Shown here one piece after another: positions 9,110 through 17,085 of a DNA stretch of 64,000 nucleotides. The notes beneath the pieces are model-generated. The model saw only the letters and a program-made list of their open reading frames with translations. It was not told the DNA's origin and made no database searches. This stretch comes from Pseudoalteromonas rubra. GTDB lineage: Bacteria; Pseudomonadota; Gammaproteobacteria; Enterobacterales; Alteromonadaceae. The translations under genes were made by a program, and so were the position numbers. Every line of letters begins with the position of its first letter. Within the stretch, counting starts at the first letter, position 1. The stretch is taken from NCBI RefSeq assembly GCF_000967655.1, contig NZ_JXYA01000006.1, positions 62,001 through 126,000 on the forward strand, read 5' to 3'.

Positions 9110-9438
9110 TGTGCGTTCACTCCCTGCAAAAACGTCTGCGGCACACAAGATAAAAAGCTGCGTTTTTCCTGCAAAATAAAGTGCTCTTTAAGCGCAAAGT
9201 TAAAATTATCCCGGCCTTGCTGATCTGCCTTGAGCCGAACCCGATACGCCTCATATTCGGCCAGGCTGGCAAAATTGATCAAGCCATAAGCCACAAAATT
9301 GGTGCCTTCGTGTGGCAAAAAGTAGCCAATCAGCTCTCCTCCACACCTTGGGATGATCTCCCCTCAATTGCGGGCATATTGCTCAAACAGCGCCAGTTTG
9401 CTCGGGTCTAACTGATATTCGATAAAACAAGTGATCAT
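9106..9438 (-). pseudogene. NIPSNAP-family protein gene interrupted by an in-frame TGA
   Basis: From ATG 9438 the frame reads MITCFIEYQLDPSKLALFEQ then YARN, then TGA at 9364-9366, and continues in the same frame as [20 protein letters not shown] to a normal end (FLQGVNAQ) at 9106. The joined product is a typical ~110-residue NIPSNAP protein (dimeric alpha/beta barrel). Family members usually have Trp just after the ARR/ARN position, so TGA most simply derives from TGG. No frameshift is present and the sequence on both sides is undamaged, suggesting a recent mutation, a sequencing error, or read-through. First gene of a two-gene unit with the ABM gene. Confidence 0.82.
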
Positions 9439-9519
9439 AGTACATTGTCTCCGTTAGTGTTTTTAGGCACTATACAGACCACCCAATAGCTATGCTTCGG
9501 CCTGTATCGAACTATTCCT

Positions 9520-10218
9520 ATGCACGAACCCGACATCACCCTGATTGCCAGCTTAATTGGCGAGCCCGCCAGAGCCCGTATGCTCATCGCTCTCATGTCG
9601 GGTAAAGCGCTGACAGCAACGGAGCTGTCATTAGAAGCGGATATTACCGCTCAGACTGCCAGCAGCCATTTGGCGAAATTGGTTGAAGGCTCGCTACTGT
9701 CGGTCAGAAAACAAGGCAGGCACAAATACTTCCAGCTTAAAAGCCAGAAGGTTGCAGGGTTAATCGAGCAACTCCTGACGCTCAGTAGTGAAATAACACT
9801 GAAAACACATACAGGGCCAGCGGACCCCTACTTACGACAAGCACGCGTCTGTTATGACCATATTGCAGGTGAGCTGGGTATACAGCTTTATGACGCGCTG
9901 GCTGAAGCTAACTACATAGAAGACAAACAAGCTGAAACCCTGCTGACTCCAAAGGGGATCGCCTTTTTTGAGCAACTGGGTGTCTGCGTTCAAACGCTTA
10001 GGAAAAAAAAGCGCCCGCTCTGTAAATCGTGCCTGGACTGGAGTGAACGGCGCAACCATCTGGCAGGTAGCCTGGGACACTGGATTTTAAATGATGCACT
10101 TGAGCGAGGGTGGCTGCAAAGAGTACCGGACTCCCGGGCACTTATCCTGGATAAAACCCGCGGCAACCTCTTTGCAAAAACCTATGGTATTGCGTTTACA
10201 GGCAATACTGAGAAATGA
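9520..10218 (+). CDS. ArsR-like winged-helix transcriptional regulator
   Basis: 232 residues. An N-terminal ArsR-type helix-turn-helix (LTATELSLEADITAQTASSH, then LAKLVEGSLLSVRKQGRHKY with beta-wing) is followed by a ~140-residue C-terminal domain with two cysteines (KRPLCKSCLDW) that might sense metal or redox state. It diverges from the NIPSNAP/ABM unit; the 81-bp gap holds an imperfect inverted pair (TATACAGACC at 9471-9480 and GGCCTGTATC at 9499-9508), a plausible operator. This layout suggests a local repressor of the NIPSNAP-ABM genes (inference). Its 3' end overlaps the convergent PH-domain gene by 23 nt. Confidence 0.85.
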   Translation: MHEPDITLIASLIGEPARARMLIALMSGKALTATELSLEADITAQTASSHLAKLVEGSLLSVRKQGRHKYFQLKSQKVAGLIEQLLTLSSEITLKTHTGPADPYLRQARVCYDHIAGELGIQLYDALAEANYIEDKQAETLLTPKGIAFFEQLGVCVQTLRKKKRPLCKSCLDWSERRNHLAGSLGHWILNDALERGWLQRVPDSRALILDKTRGNLFAKTYGIAFTGNTEK

Positions 10219-10570
10219 TTTTATACACCTGATTGATGTTATCGCCCGCTTTAAACTCTTTGGTCAGCGGCTCGGGCTCTGAGCCAATCCAAATTTTCAG
10301 CTCCGCGTCGAGATCGAAATGACCCGCCGACTCTTTGCTAAATTTGGTGATTTTACCGTACGGAATGCTCAGCATTTCGACTTTCGAGCCGGTGACTCCC
10401 TGCTTGTCTATCAGGATCAGGCGTTTGTTCGTAAACACAAACATATCCCGGATCACTTTGTACGCCTGCGCTACACTTTCCCCTTCAATCAGGGTGTCGT
10501 TGAGTAGCTTATCCAGCTCATCGCTGTCTACTTCGCTGGCATTGCCTAGTAACCCACTTAATAGTCCCAT
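10196..10570 (-). CDS. Bacterial PH-domain protein
   Basis: 124 residues, soluble, no signal. The pattern MGLLSGLLGNASEVDSDELD, then AYKVIRDMFVFTNKRLILID and VEMLSIPYGKITKFSKESAG is typical of the bPH_1 (formerly DUF1696) family. These small PH-fold proteins form ring-like oligomers in structural studies; their cellular role is not settled. The stand-alone full-length domain matches the usual family size (~125 residues). The gene converges on the ArsR-like gene, and a GGAGCAACC stretch ahead of ATG 10570 supports the start. Confidence 0.85.
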   Translation of the reverse strand: MGLLSGLLGNASEVDSDELDKLLNDTLIEGESVAQAYKVIRDMFVFTNKRLILIDKQGVTGSKVEMLSIPYGKITKFSKESAGHFDLDAELKIWIGSEPEPLTKEFKAGDNINQVYKIISQYCL

Positions 10571-10631
10571 CTGGTTGCTCCTTTTTATTTAATCAGCCAC
10601 AAGCTTAGTAATATAACCGCTGTTTGTCGAA

Positions 10632-10674
10632 AGCCTTATCTTATTGCTCGCCTAAGCTGCCATAAGGTAAGGCT
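10632..10674 (-). promoter_or_regulatory. Stem-loop enclosing the arfA stop codon (probable RNase III-type processing hairpin)
   Basis: AGCCTTATCTTAT (10632-10644) and ATAAGGTAAGGCT (10662-10674) pair over 13 bp with a single mismatch around a 17-nt loop. On the arfA strand the hairpin begins inside the last codons and the TAG stop (10652-10654) lies in the loop. No T-run follows, so it is not a standard terminator. In E. coli, a hairpin in arfA is cut by RNase III to give a non-stop mRNA, which makes ArfA synthesis depend on tmRNA failure; the same logic fits here (inference from structure). Confidence 0.7.
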
Positions 10675-10834
10675 CTCGGCCCTGGTGTTTGTCCTTACGA
10701 CGGTAGCTGCCTTTGCCTTTTTTGCTTTTCTCTACTTTGCTTCTAAACAGTGGGCTGGTTACCAATGCTTTTAAAGCGTTGTCTTTTATGTCGCCCCGTA
10801 AATGTTCGTGGGACTGGCTGCGTTTGCTTGCCAT
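10652..10834 (-). CDS. arfA: Alternative ribosome-rescue factor ArfA
   Basis: 60 residues, very basic. The core [20 protein letters not shown] followed by [20 protein letters not shown] is the diagnostic ArfA motif. ArfA recruits release factor RF2 to ribosomes stalled at the end of non-stop mRNAs, backing up the tmRNA system. The E. coli protein is 72 residues with a destabilising hydrophobic tail; this one ends at YLMAA. A hairpin covers its last codons and stop (separate entry), implying the same autoregulated non-stop mRNA design. SD: GGAGC upstream of ATG 10834. Confidence 0.92.
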   Translation of the reverse strand: MASKRSQSHEHLRGDIKDNALKALVTSPLFRSKVEKSKKGKGSYRRKDKHQGREPYLMAA

Positions 10835-11032
10835 ACTCTTTTTGCTCCTGAATTTAGTTTAAATAACCACCAGTTGTGGCGCGCTGATTATTGATGTATT
10901 CCCCCTCGTACGCAAGTCAATTTTTTACTTTTTTCGTAAAAATTTTCTTGTTCATTTCGCCTTCAGCTCAAGATTGTAACTCTCTATGCGCTATACTTTT
11001 TTCTTAACCGTAGAGTCGCACTAAAAAACCCT

Positions 11033-12007
11033 ATGCGCAGCATTAAAACCTCAAACGGCATTACCCTGAGCTATCAGGATTGTGGTAACCGACATGCACC
11101 CGCCATTATTTTGATCATGGGGCTGGGCGCACAAATGACGGTGTGGCCCGATGAGCTGTATTTTGGTCTGGTAGACAAAGGCTTCAGAGTGATCCGCTTC
11201 GATAACCGCGACAGCGGCTTGTCGAGCCATCTGGACGACTACGGCACCCCTAACCTGTTTAAAACCTGGTTACGCCGCAAGGTCCCCTTTGGTATGCAAG
11301 CGCCCTACTCGCTCGAAGATATGGCAGACGATGTACTGGCACTGATGAAGGCACTGAAAATTAAAAAAGCTCACCTGGTTGGCGCGTCTATGGGTGGCAT
11401 GATAGCGCAGACTTTGGCCGCCAAGCAGCGCAAAAAAGTGCTCAGCCTGACCTCGATTATGTCTAATTCCAACAGCCAGTTAATTTCAGGAAAAAGCCTG
11501 GGTGTGCTGATCAAACTGGCACGTATCACGCCCCGCGATAACTGTCGACAGGCCGCGATTTCATATAATGTCAGACTTAATCAGCTGATTGGCAGCCCCG
11601 CCTATCCGCGAGACGAACACACTCTGCGAGAGCAGGCCACCATGCATATCAGCCGGGCCCATAATCCGGCTGGGTTTAAACGCCAGCTGGCCGCCATCAC
11701 CGCGAGCGGCGACCGACGCCACCTGTTAACCCGGATCAAGGCGCCAACCTTAGTGATCCACGGCACCCACGACCCGATTTTTCCGCTTACAGCAGGTGAG
11801 CAAACCGCCGCCGAGATCCGCAAGGCACGGCTAAAAGTGGTAGAGGGCCTGGGGCACGACTTTCCGCCCATACTGATGGGCAAAATGGCCAAGTGGATTG
11901 CCAAACACGTAAAAAAGGCCGAACTCAAACGACTAAAAAAGAAGCGTAAGAAAAAAGCCGATACACAAAAAGATGTACAACTATCCGTGCAAGAGAAAAC
12001 GCCCTAA
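11033..12007 (+). CDS. Alpha/beta-hydrolase with Lys-rich tail
   Basis: 324 residues. Nucleophile elbow GASMGG with S119, acid in HGTHDPIFP, and histidine in VEGLGHDFPP complete the catalytic triad; LIMGLGAQMTVWP supplies the oxyanion-hole region. Most similar in layout to small esterase/hydrolase enzymes of the 3-oxoadipate enol-lactonase type. The last ~35 residues are extremely basic (LKRLKKKRKKKADTQKD), unusual for this fold; they could bind nucleic acid or membrane or simply be a linker. Substrate unknown. A TATACT box lies about 35 nt upstream of the start. A nitronate monooxygenase follows 94 nt downstream on the same strand. Confidence 0.85.
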   Translation: MRSIKTSNGITLSYQDCGNRHAPAIILIMGLGAQMTVWPDELYFGLVDKGFRVIRFDNRDSGLSSHLDDYGTPNLFKTWLRRKVPFGMQAPYSLEDMADDVLALMKALKIKKAHLVGASMGGMIAQTLAAKQRKKVLSLTSIMSNSNSQLISGKSLGVLIKLARITPRDNCRQAAISYNVRLNQLIGSPAYPRDEHTLREQATMHISRAHNPAGFKRQLAAITASGDRRHLLTRIKAPTLVIHGTHDPIFPLTAGEQTAAEIRKARLKVVEGLGHDFPPILMGKMAKWIAKHVKKAELKRLKKKRKKKADTQKDVQLSVQEKTP

Positions 12008-12101
12008 CCATTGAATGTGCGCTTTGGTGCAATATTCACTTTTCTTCTGAGCGATTTTCCCGGTATGCTTACAACACATCAGACCAGTTAAAATCATCAA
12101 C

Positions 12102-13139
12102 ATGAAAACACCTATTACCGACTTACTGGGCATAGAAAAACCCATCATTTTACCCGGCATGAGCTGGATCTCAGTTCCTGAACTGGTTGCAGCGGTATCC
12201 AATGCCGGCGGCCTGGGGATCTTAGCCACCGGACCGTTAACGCAGGAACAAACCCGTCAGGCCATAGCCAAAATTCGCACCCTCACCGACAAGCCCTTTG
12301 GCGTTGGGATCACCCTGCTGATGCCTGGCGCAAAAGAAAACGCCAAAGTCGCGCTGGCTGAGCAAGTGCCAGTGATTAACTTTTCGCTGGGTAAAGGCGA
12401 CTGGATAGTGGAAGGCGTAAAACGTTACGGCGGCAAAACCATCGCCACAGTCGTGACCGAAAAACATGCGCTGGCCGCGCAAAAAAGTGGCGCTGATGCC
12501 CTGCTGGTGACCGGCCACGAAGCCGCCGCACATGGCGGAGAGGTCACATCCCTGTGCTTAGTGCCCAACATTGTTGAGCTGGTCGACATTCCAGTGATTG
12601 CGGCAGGTGGATTTTCCGATGGCAAAGGCCTGCTGGCGGCACTGGCGCTGGGGGCCGATGCCGTTGCCATGGGCTCTCGTCTGGCAACCAGCACACAAAG
12701 CCCGGTCCACCAGAATGTAAAGCAGGCGGTGGTCGATAAAAAGGTCGCCGACACCATTTATTCTAAGAACTTCGATGGCCTCTACGCTCGGGTAATGAAG
12801 ACTCCGATGGCAGAGAAAGCCACCCGCCGCCCGATGAATCCCATCGTGGCCGTTTTTAAGTCCTTTAAAGCTTCAAAAATGGTCGATATGCCGCTGTGGA
12901 AATTACTGCTGGGCTTACTGGCTCAGTTCGACAAAATCCGTATGCTGACCCTCTTTGGCGCCGCTACCGAAAAACTGGAAGCCGCCACCATCAGAGGCGA
13001 CCTGGAACACGGCGTCCAGTTTATTGGCCAGTCACAGGGGATGATCCGCGACATCGAACCCGTAGAGGTCTTGATCGACCGAATCATGGCTGAAGCGAAA
13101 GCCGAGCACGCCCGGGTAAGCAAGCTACTGGCAGAATGA
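12102..13139 (+). CDS. Nitronate monooxygenase (2-nitropropane dioxygenase family)
   Basis: 345-residue TIM-barrel flavoenzyme. Seen: PIILPGMSWISVPELVAAVS, NAGGLGILATGPL, the TGHEAAAHGG loop that carries the conserved histidine, and the FMN phosphate-binding end (VIAAGGFSDGKGLLAALALG, DAVAMGSRL). Family members oxidise propionate-3-nitronate or other alkyl nitronates to remove toxic nitro compounds; related proteins are enoyl-ACP reductases (FabK), but the histidine loop favours NMO. Length is usual. No nitro-compound pathway is visible nearby. Confidence 0.86.
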   Translation: MKTPITDLLGIEKPIILPGMSWISVPELVAAVSNAGGLGILATGPLTQEQTRQAIAKIRTLTDKPFGVGITLLMPGAKENAKVALAEQVPVINFSLGKGDWIVEGVKRYGGKTIATVVTEKHALAAQKSGADALLVTGHEAAAHGGEVTSLCLVPNIVELVDIPVIAAGGFSDGKGLLAALALGADAVAMGSRLATSTQSPVHQNVKQAVVDKKVADTIYSKNFDGLYARVMKTPMAEKATRRPMNPIVAVFKSFKASKMVDMPLWKLLLGLLAQFDKIRMLTLFGAATEKLEAATIRGDLEHGVQFIGQSQGMIRDIEPVEVLIDRIMAEAKAEHARVSKLLAE

Positions 13140-13255
13140 TTTGCAATAACTGCGCGTATCGTGGTTTTAGCAAGCAAAGTCACAGGGTGATTTTAAATGG
13201 CTGTCTGTGTAATAATCGACTGTAATTAAAACACTTATATAAACCAGGCACCGAG

Positions 13256-14056
13256 ATGCAACAGGTAATCGACATCCAGTGGTGGCAGCTGGGCTTGTTT
13301 AGCCTGACCCTGCTGCTGCCCTTTGCTATCAACGCGCTGTATCAGCTCAATATTGGTAAAGAAGCCGTGATTGGGCTGATCCGCATGGTCGTACAGTTAT
13401 TACTGGTCGGCCTGTATCTGGAATATCTGTTTACCCTCAATAATCTCTGGGTGAACCTCGCCTGGTTATTGGTGATGCTACTCATCGGCAGTAGCGCTAT
13501 TCTCAGTAAAGCCCGCCTGCCCAGGCGTCCGCTCTTTGTGGCCGTGTTTACCGGGTTGTGTGCCGGGCTCTTACCCCTGTTAAGCTTTGTCACCCTGGTG
13601 ATTATCCAGCCAACGCCCTATTACCATGCTCAGTACCTGATCCCGCTGGCAGGCATGTTGCTAGGCAACAGCCTCAATGCCAACATCGTTTGCCTGCAAC
13701 ACTTCTTCGATGCCTTTAAAACCCGCTGGCCTGAATATGAAGCCGCACTGTCGCTGGGGGCACAGGTACGCGATGCCACTTTACCCTTTGTACAAAACGC
13801 GCTGCAAAAAGCACTTGCGCCCATTCTGGCGACCATGGCCACCACCGGCCTGGTGTCGTTACCTGGCATGATGACCGGCCAGATCCTCGGCGGCGCCAGC
13901 CCCATGGTTGCCATCAAATACCAGGTGATGATCATGATAGCCGTCTGGGTCATGATGAGTGTGTCTATCACCGTATGCTTGTTTATTGCCGTGCGTCGAG
14001 TGATTAGCCCGCAGGGAAAACTGAATTCAGGGTGTCTGGAGCAAGGAACGACCTAA
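13256..14056 (+). CDS. fetB: FetB-type (UPF0014) ABC transporter permease
   Basis: 266 residues with about seven transmembrane segments. Strong family patterns: LNIGKEAVIGLIRMVVQLLL, IPLAGMLLGNSLNANIV, ATMATTGLVSLPGMMTGQIL. In E. coli FetA (ATPase) and FetB form an exporter linked to iron homeostasis and peroxide resistance. Here no FetA gene is adjacent: upstream is the nitronate monooxygenase and downstream a methyltransferase. The ATPase must be encoded elsewhere or shared. Start ATG 13256 is preceded by a weak GAG. Confidence 0.85.
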   Translation: MQQVIDIQWWQLGLFSLTLLLPFAINALYQLNIGKEAVIGLIRMVVQLLLVGLYLEYLFTLNNLWVNLAWLLVMLLIGSSAILSKARLPRRPLFVAVFTGLCAGLLPLLSFVTLVIIQPTPYYHAQYLIPLAGMLLGNSLNANIVCLQHFFDAFKTRWPEYEAALSLGAQVRDATLPFVQNALQKALAPILATMATTGLVSLPGMMTGQILGGASPMVAIKYQVMIMIAVWVMMSVSITVCLFIAVRRVISPQGKLNSGCLEQGTT

Positions 14057-14161
14057 CATGGCTAAATCGCTATCGATACACTAAAGTGTTGCCAACTTAA
14101 TTGCAAAATCTCATTATGAGTTCTTACTTCTGTTAAAGACCGCGGTTGGTCTAGTTCGAAA

Positions 14162-14179
14162 ACCGTCCTTCCTGACGGT
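14162..14179 (+). terminator. Short hairpin followed by T-rich tract downstream of fetB
   Basis: ACCGTC (14162-14167) pairs with GACGGT (14174-14179) around CTTCCT and is flanked by A-rich and ATTTT sequence. It sits 105 nt past the fetB stop. Weak but plausible intrinsic terminator. Confidence 0.35.
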
Positions 14180-14230
14180 ATTTTAGCCTTTGGTATAGTT
14201 TTTTCTAGGTTGATTTGAAGACACCCATTT

Positions 14231-14263
14231 AGTTGTTTTTGCTTCTCTGAAGCAAAAACAACT
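14231..14263. repeat. Perfect 15-bp inverted repeat with 3-nt loop
   Basis: AGTTGTTTTTGCTTC (14231-14245), TCT, GAAGCAAAAACAACT (14249-14263). The stem is perfect and U-rich in RNA. It lies between fetB and the methyltransferase start (14310). It might be a bidirectional terminator/attenuator or a mobile palindromic element; only one copy was noticed in this window. Confidence 0.8.
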
Positions 14264-14309
14264 CAACTTGCGCTCTTTATTAGGGCGTTTTATTTTCAGG
14301 AAACCAGCC

Positions 14310-14909
14310 ATGAAGCCACAAGAAATAGGAAAAGCCTACAATCAAATTACCCACCTCTGGGAGCGTGAGGAGTTTGATATGACCAATGGCATTGCACAAC
14401 ACCAGAGGGCGATTAGTTTTGTTAAACATCGCGGCAATGCGCTGGATATTGGCTGTGGTTGTACAGGTCGTTTTATCGAGTTACTGGTCAATGAAGGCTT
14501 TAAGCCAACTGGTTTAGATATTTCAGAAGAGATGCTCGCTCTGGCAAGGCGTAAGCATCCTGATATTTCTTTTTTGCAGGGTGATATTTGCACCTACATG
14601 TTGCCAGATAAATATGACTTTATAACAGCATGGGACAGCATCTGGCATATACCTTTGTCGGAGCAAAAACCGGTGCTCGCTAAGATCATCAACAGTCTCA
14701 ACCCTGGAGGTGTATTTATATTTTCATTTGGTGGCACAACACAAGCCGGTTGTCACACAAATACTGCTATGGGGCCAGAGGTTTACTATTCGTCACTTGG
14801 CGTCTCTGGATTCTTACAATTGCTCTTAGACATGGGCTGTATTATTAGACATTTAGAGTTCGACCAATATCCAGAGGTTCACACTTATCTGATCGTCGAA
14901 AAAGCCTGA
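14310..14909 (+). CDS. Class I SAM-dependent methyltransferase
   Basis: 199 residues from ATG 14310 (AGGAAA upstream; an in-frame TTG at 14268 inside the hairpin arm is unlikely). Motif I is NALDIGCGCTGRFIELLV, motif II acid GLDISEEMLALA, then FLQGDICTY and the post-motif GGVFIFSFGG. This is the SAM-binding Rossmann fold of the methyltransferase 11/25 type. Substrate unknown. AT content is somewhat higher than the surrounding genes, and it stands alone between two intergenic stretches, consistent with an accessory gene. Confidence 0.85.
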   Translation: MKPQEIGKAYNQITHLWEREEFDMTNGIAQHQRAISFVKHRGNALDIGCGCTGRFIELLVNEGFKPTGLDISEEMLALARRKHPDISFLQGDICTYMLPDKYDFITAWDSIWHIPLSEQKPVLAKIINSLNPGGVFIFSFGGTTQAGCHTNTAMGPEVYYSSLGVSGFLQLLLDMGCIIRHLEFDQYPEVHTYLIVEKA

Positions 14910-15036
14910 TATGTACATAAACTTAGGACGAAAAAGTACATAGAAGCACATTTAGCCTAGGCTAAGCCCAAACTTATTCACAGATTCATTCATTGGTAAA
15001 AGTGACGCAGCTAGAAAATAAAACTATATATTACAA

Positions 15037-15145
15037 TTTGTTATTTACGGCTTTTAACCGAGCATAAATCTATTTAAGTTAAAAAATAGCTTTTTGATAG
15101 GACACCTCAGTTCTCAGCGCTCTATGCTGATTAGTAAATAACAAA
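15037..15145. repeat. Separated 12-bp inverted repeat upstream of the dioxygenase gene
   Basis: TTTGTTATTTAC (15037-15048) and GTAAATAACAAA (15134-15145) are exact reverse complements 85 nt apart, in the AT-rich leader of the dioxygenase gene. A second palindrome, TTAGCCTAGGCTAA (14952-14965), lies further upstream. They could be regulator sites or a long-range RNA stem hiding the leader; nothing proves a function. Confidence 0.45.
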
Positions 15146-15162
15146 CTAATCCCAGGTGTTTT

Positions 15163-15804
15163 ATGTCACATAATTCCAGACGTCACTTTATTAAAAACCT
15201 TGCCGCGGGAACGCTGGCAGGTGCATTTGCAGGCACTGCACAAGCACAAACGCTACTGACTCCCAGAGAAATGGAGGGACCTTATTACCCCATTACCCCA
15301 CAAAAAGACCAAGATGCTGATCTCACTCGGGTGGCCGGTAAGTCAGGAGTGGCCCAGGGAACGCATATAGAAATAGCCGGACAAGTATTTGACCATGAAG
15401 GAAATACCGTTGAAGATGTCACGTTAGACCTGTGGCAGGCCAATGCCTTTGGAAAGTACCATCATCCTCACGATACCAGCGACGCCCCTGTCGATGAACA
15501 CTTCCAGGCATGGGCCATAATTCAAAGTGGTAAACAAGGGCGATTTCGTTTCAAAACCGTATTTCCCGGCGCCTACCCGCTCAATGCCGCTAGCCAGCGC
15601 ACGCCCCACATTCACCTGAAAGCATCCAAGCTGGGTTACGACTCCTTACTGACTCAGTTGTACTTTCCGGATCATCCATTAAATCAGAAAGATGGGCTGT
15701 TTATGCGTAAAAGCGCACAAGAGCAGGCGCTGATGACGGTCAGACGAACTGAGCGAGAAAATCACTACCTGTACAACCTGATATTACAAAAAATTCCACT
15801 GTGA
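15163..15804 (+). CDS. Tat-exported intradiol ring-cleavage dioxygenase
   Basis: 213 residues with a Tat signal (SRRHFIKNLAAGTLAGAFAG, cleavage near AQA) and the intradiol dioxygenase fold. The Fe(III) ligands expected of the family are present: Tyr in EGPYYP or GKYHHP and His in RTPHIHLKAS; the substrate-side Arg is in GRFRFKTVFPG. Related enzymes (protocatechuate 3,4-dioxygenase beta, catechol 1,2-dioxygenase) split catechols between the hydroxyls. Export suggests action on periplasmic or extracellular aromatics; no catabolic pathway genes are nearby. A degenerate copy of the ends of this gene lies at 20718-20842. Confidence 0.88.
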   Translation: MSHNSRRHFIKNLAAGTLAGAFAGTAQAQTLLTPREMEGPYYPITPQKDQDADLTRVAGKSGVAQGTHIEIAGQVFDHEGNTVEDVTLDLWQANAFGKYHHPHDTSDAPVDEHFQAWAIIQSGKQGRFRFKTVFPGAYPLNAASQRTPHIHLKASKLGYDSLLTQLYFPDHPLNQKDGLFMRKSAQEQALMTVRRTERENHYLYNLILQKIPL

Positions 15805-15843
15805 GCCTGCTTGAGGGCAATCTATCACTCTTATACTTAACGA

Positions 15844-15868
15844 TGAGCCCACATAATCTGTGGGCTCA
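15844..15868. terminator. 9-bp hairpin downstream of the dioxygenase gene
   Basis: TGAGCCCAC (15844-15852) and GTGGGCTCA (15860-15868) pair perfectly around ATAATCT, 40 nt past the stop. No clear T-run follows, so termination is probable but not certain. Confidence 0.5.
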
Positions 15869-15984
15869 CTGACTTAATTCTCACAGCGAAACAAAGCAAC
15901 CGTGAGCTATGCTAAATAGTACAGAGCTTTTGCAGCTTTCATTTTATCAGTATGTTAGGATTATCTCCCTGATTAATTGTGTAA

Positions 15985-16299
15985 ATGCGCTTTAAGTCAA
16001 TGAAAGCAAAATTATTTGTGCTGAAAATGCCGTTCGAGGATGGACCCGGGAAAATGTGGATTTGTTCACATTGTGCGTTAATAGAAGGTGCGCTATCGGC
16101 CAATCCGCATTGGAAAAGTGCTATCGATATTCACCGTATCGACTTTCCAAAACCGCGCAGTGAAGTTGTTGCGATTTTGGGTGAAGAGAGGCAGTGGCTG
16201 CCTGTATTGGTTTTGGATGAAAACCATACAATCACTGACCCCATAGAGATAATCAACTATCTTGCTGAACAGTTTGGTGGTGCCAGCGTACACCCCTAA
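15985..16299 (+). CDS. DUF3088 thioredoxin-like protein
   Basis: 104 residues (99 if ATG 16000 is the start; neither has a strong ribosome site). The pattern KMWICSHCALIEGALSANPH then IDIHRIDFPKPRSEVVAIL and EERQWLPVLVLDE, ending near DPIEIINYLAEQFGG, is the DUF3088 family: a glutaredoxin/GST-N-like fold with a CxxC pair (CSHC). Function is not established; redox or GST-like chemistry is possible. It precedes the DUF523 gene by ~100 nt on the same strand. Confidence 0.75.
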   Translation: MRFKSMKAKLFVLKMPFEDGPGKMWICSHCALIEGALSANPHWKSAIDIHRIDFPKPRSEVVAILGEERQWLPVLVLDENHTITDPIEIINYLAEQFGGASVHP

Positions 16300-16396
16300 G
16301 CCATTTAAAAACGTGGACCAGTCGGACATTTTTATATGCAATACGCAAAACCTGCCAAGCTCATATATTGCGCGACTGTTTTATAAGGGATCCCTG

Positions 16397-16888
16397 ATGG
16401 AAAAAGTACTCGTTAGCGCCTGCCTGCTTGGCAACAAAGTTCGCTACAATGCCAGTTGTTTGTCGATCCCCGAATCCGATTTACATTGGCTGCAATCCAA
16501 TATGAAGCTGGTTGTGCTTTGCCCCGAAGTATCGGCAGGGTTACCCACACCAAGAGCCCCAGCGGAGATCATCGCAGGGCAAGGCCTGGACGTGCTCAAC
16601 GGCTCAGCCAGAGTCGTTGAAAGTACGGGGGTCGATGTCACCACGCCATTTATTAAAGGAGCAGAAAACGCATTGCTGCTGTGTCAGCAACAGCAAATAA
16701 AATATGCGGTACTTGCTCAGGGAAGCCCTTCATGCGGCAGTACACAAATTTACGACGGCACATTCAGTGGGGTCAAAATCGATGGCGCAGGGGTAACCGC
16801 AGCATTACTGGCGCGCAGCGGAATTAAAGTGTTCAGCCAGCATGCTATATCTCAACTGCGAAATTTACTGCAAATGCAGGGTATATAG
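16397..16888 (+). CDS. DUF523 domain protein
   Basis: 163 residues from ATG 16397 (AAGGGA 6 nt upstream); an in-frame extension to 16262 overlaps the previous gene and is not needed. Conserved cysteines and motifs VLVSACLLGNKVRYNAS, LCPEVSAGLPTPR and LAQGSPSCGS define DUF523. The cysteine pattern (ACLLG, CPE, SCG) suggests a metal or Fe-S site, and family members are often fused or adjacent to DUF1722 or photolyase genes; no such partner is seen here. Biochemical function unknown. Confidence 0.85.
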   Translation: MEKVLVSACLLGNKVRYNASCLSIPESDLHWLQSNMKLVVLCPEVSAGLPTPRAPAEIIAGQGLDVLNGSARVVESTGVDVTTPFIKGAENALLLCQQQQIKYAVLAQGSPSCGSTQIYDGTFSGVKIDGAGVTAALLARSGIKVFSQHAISQLRNLLQMQGI

Positions 16889-17085
16889 GGCAGCCAACCA
16901 AACAGTAGCGCAACACCAAAAGCCCCAATAAATAACAATTACAAAACCAAGCCCCCAAAATCATTACATTTAATATATCTTATTTTCAGGGACACGCTTA
17001 CAATAGGTAAAAAATACTGCCAAGCCAGTACCCTACGGATAGCTGCGAAGCAGCAATCAAACAACAAAAGCCTTTGGAGTACCCA

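Noticed and set aside
14140..14180. Possible tRNA 3' half (GGTCTAGTTCGAAAACC-like stretch)
   Set aside because: A TTCGA loop-like word is present but no acceptor stem, anticodon arm or CCA end can be folded around it; the only good pairing is the short ACCGTC/GACGGT hairpin.
15037..15145. Inverted repeats as ends of a miniature transposon
   Set aside because: Only 12 bp, no flanking target duplication, and the interval is just the dioxygenase leader; kept only as a possible regulatory repeat.
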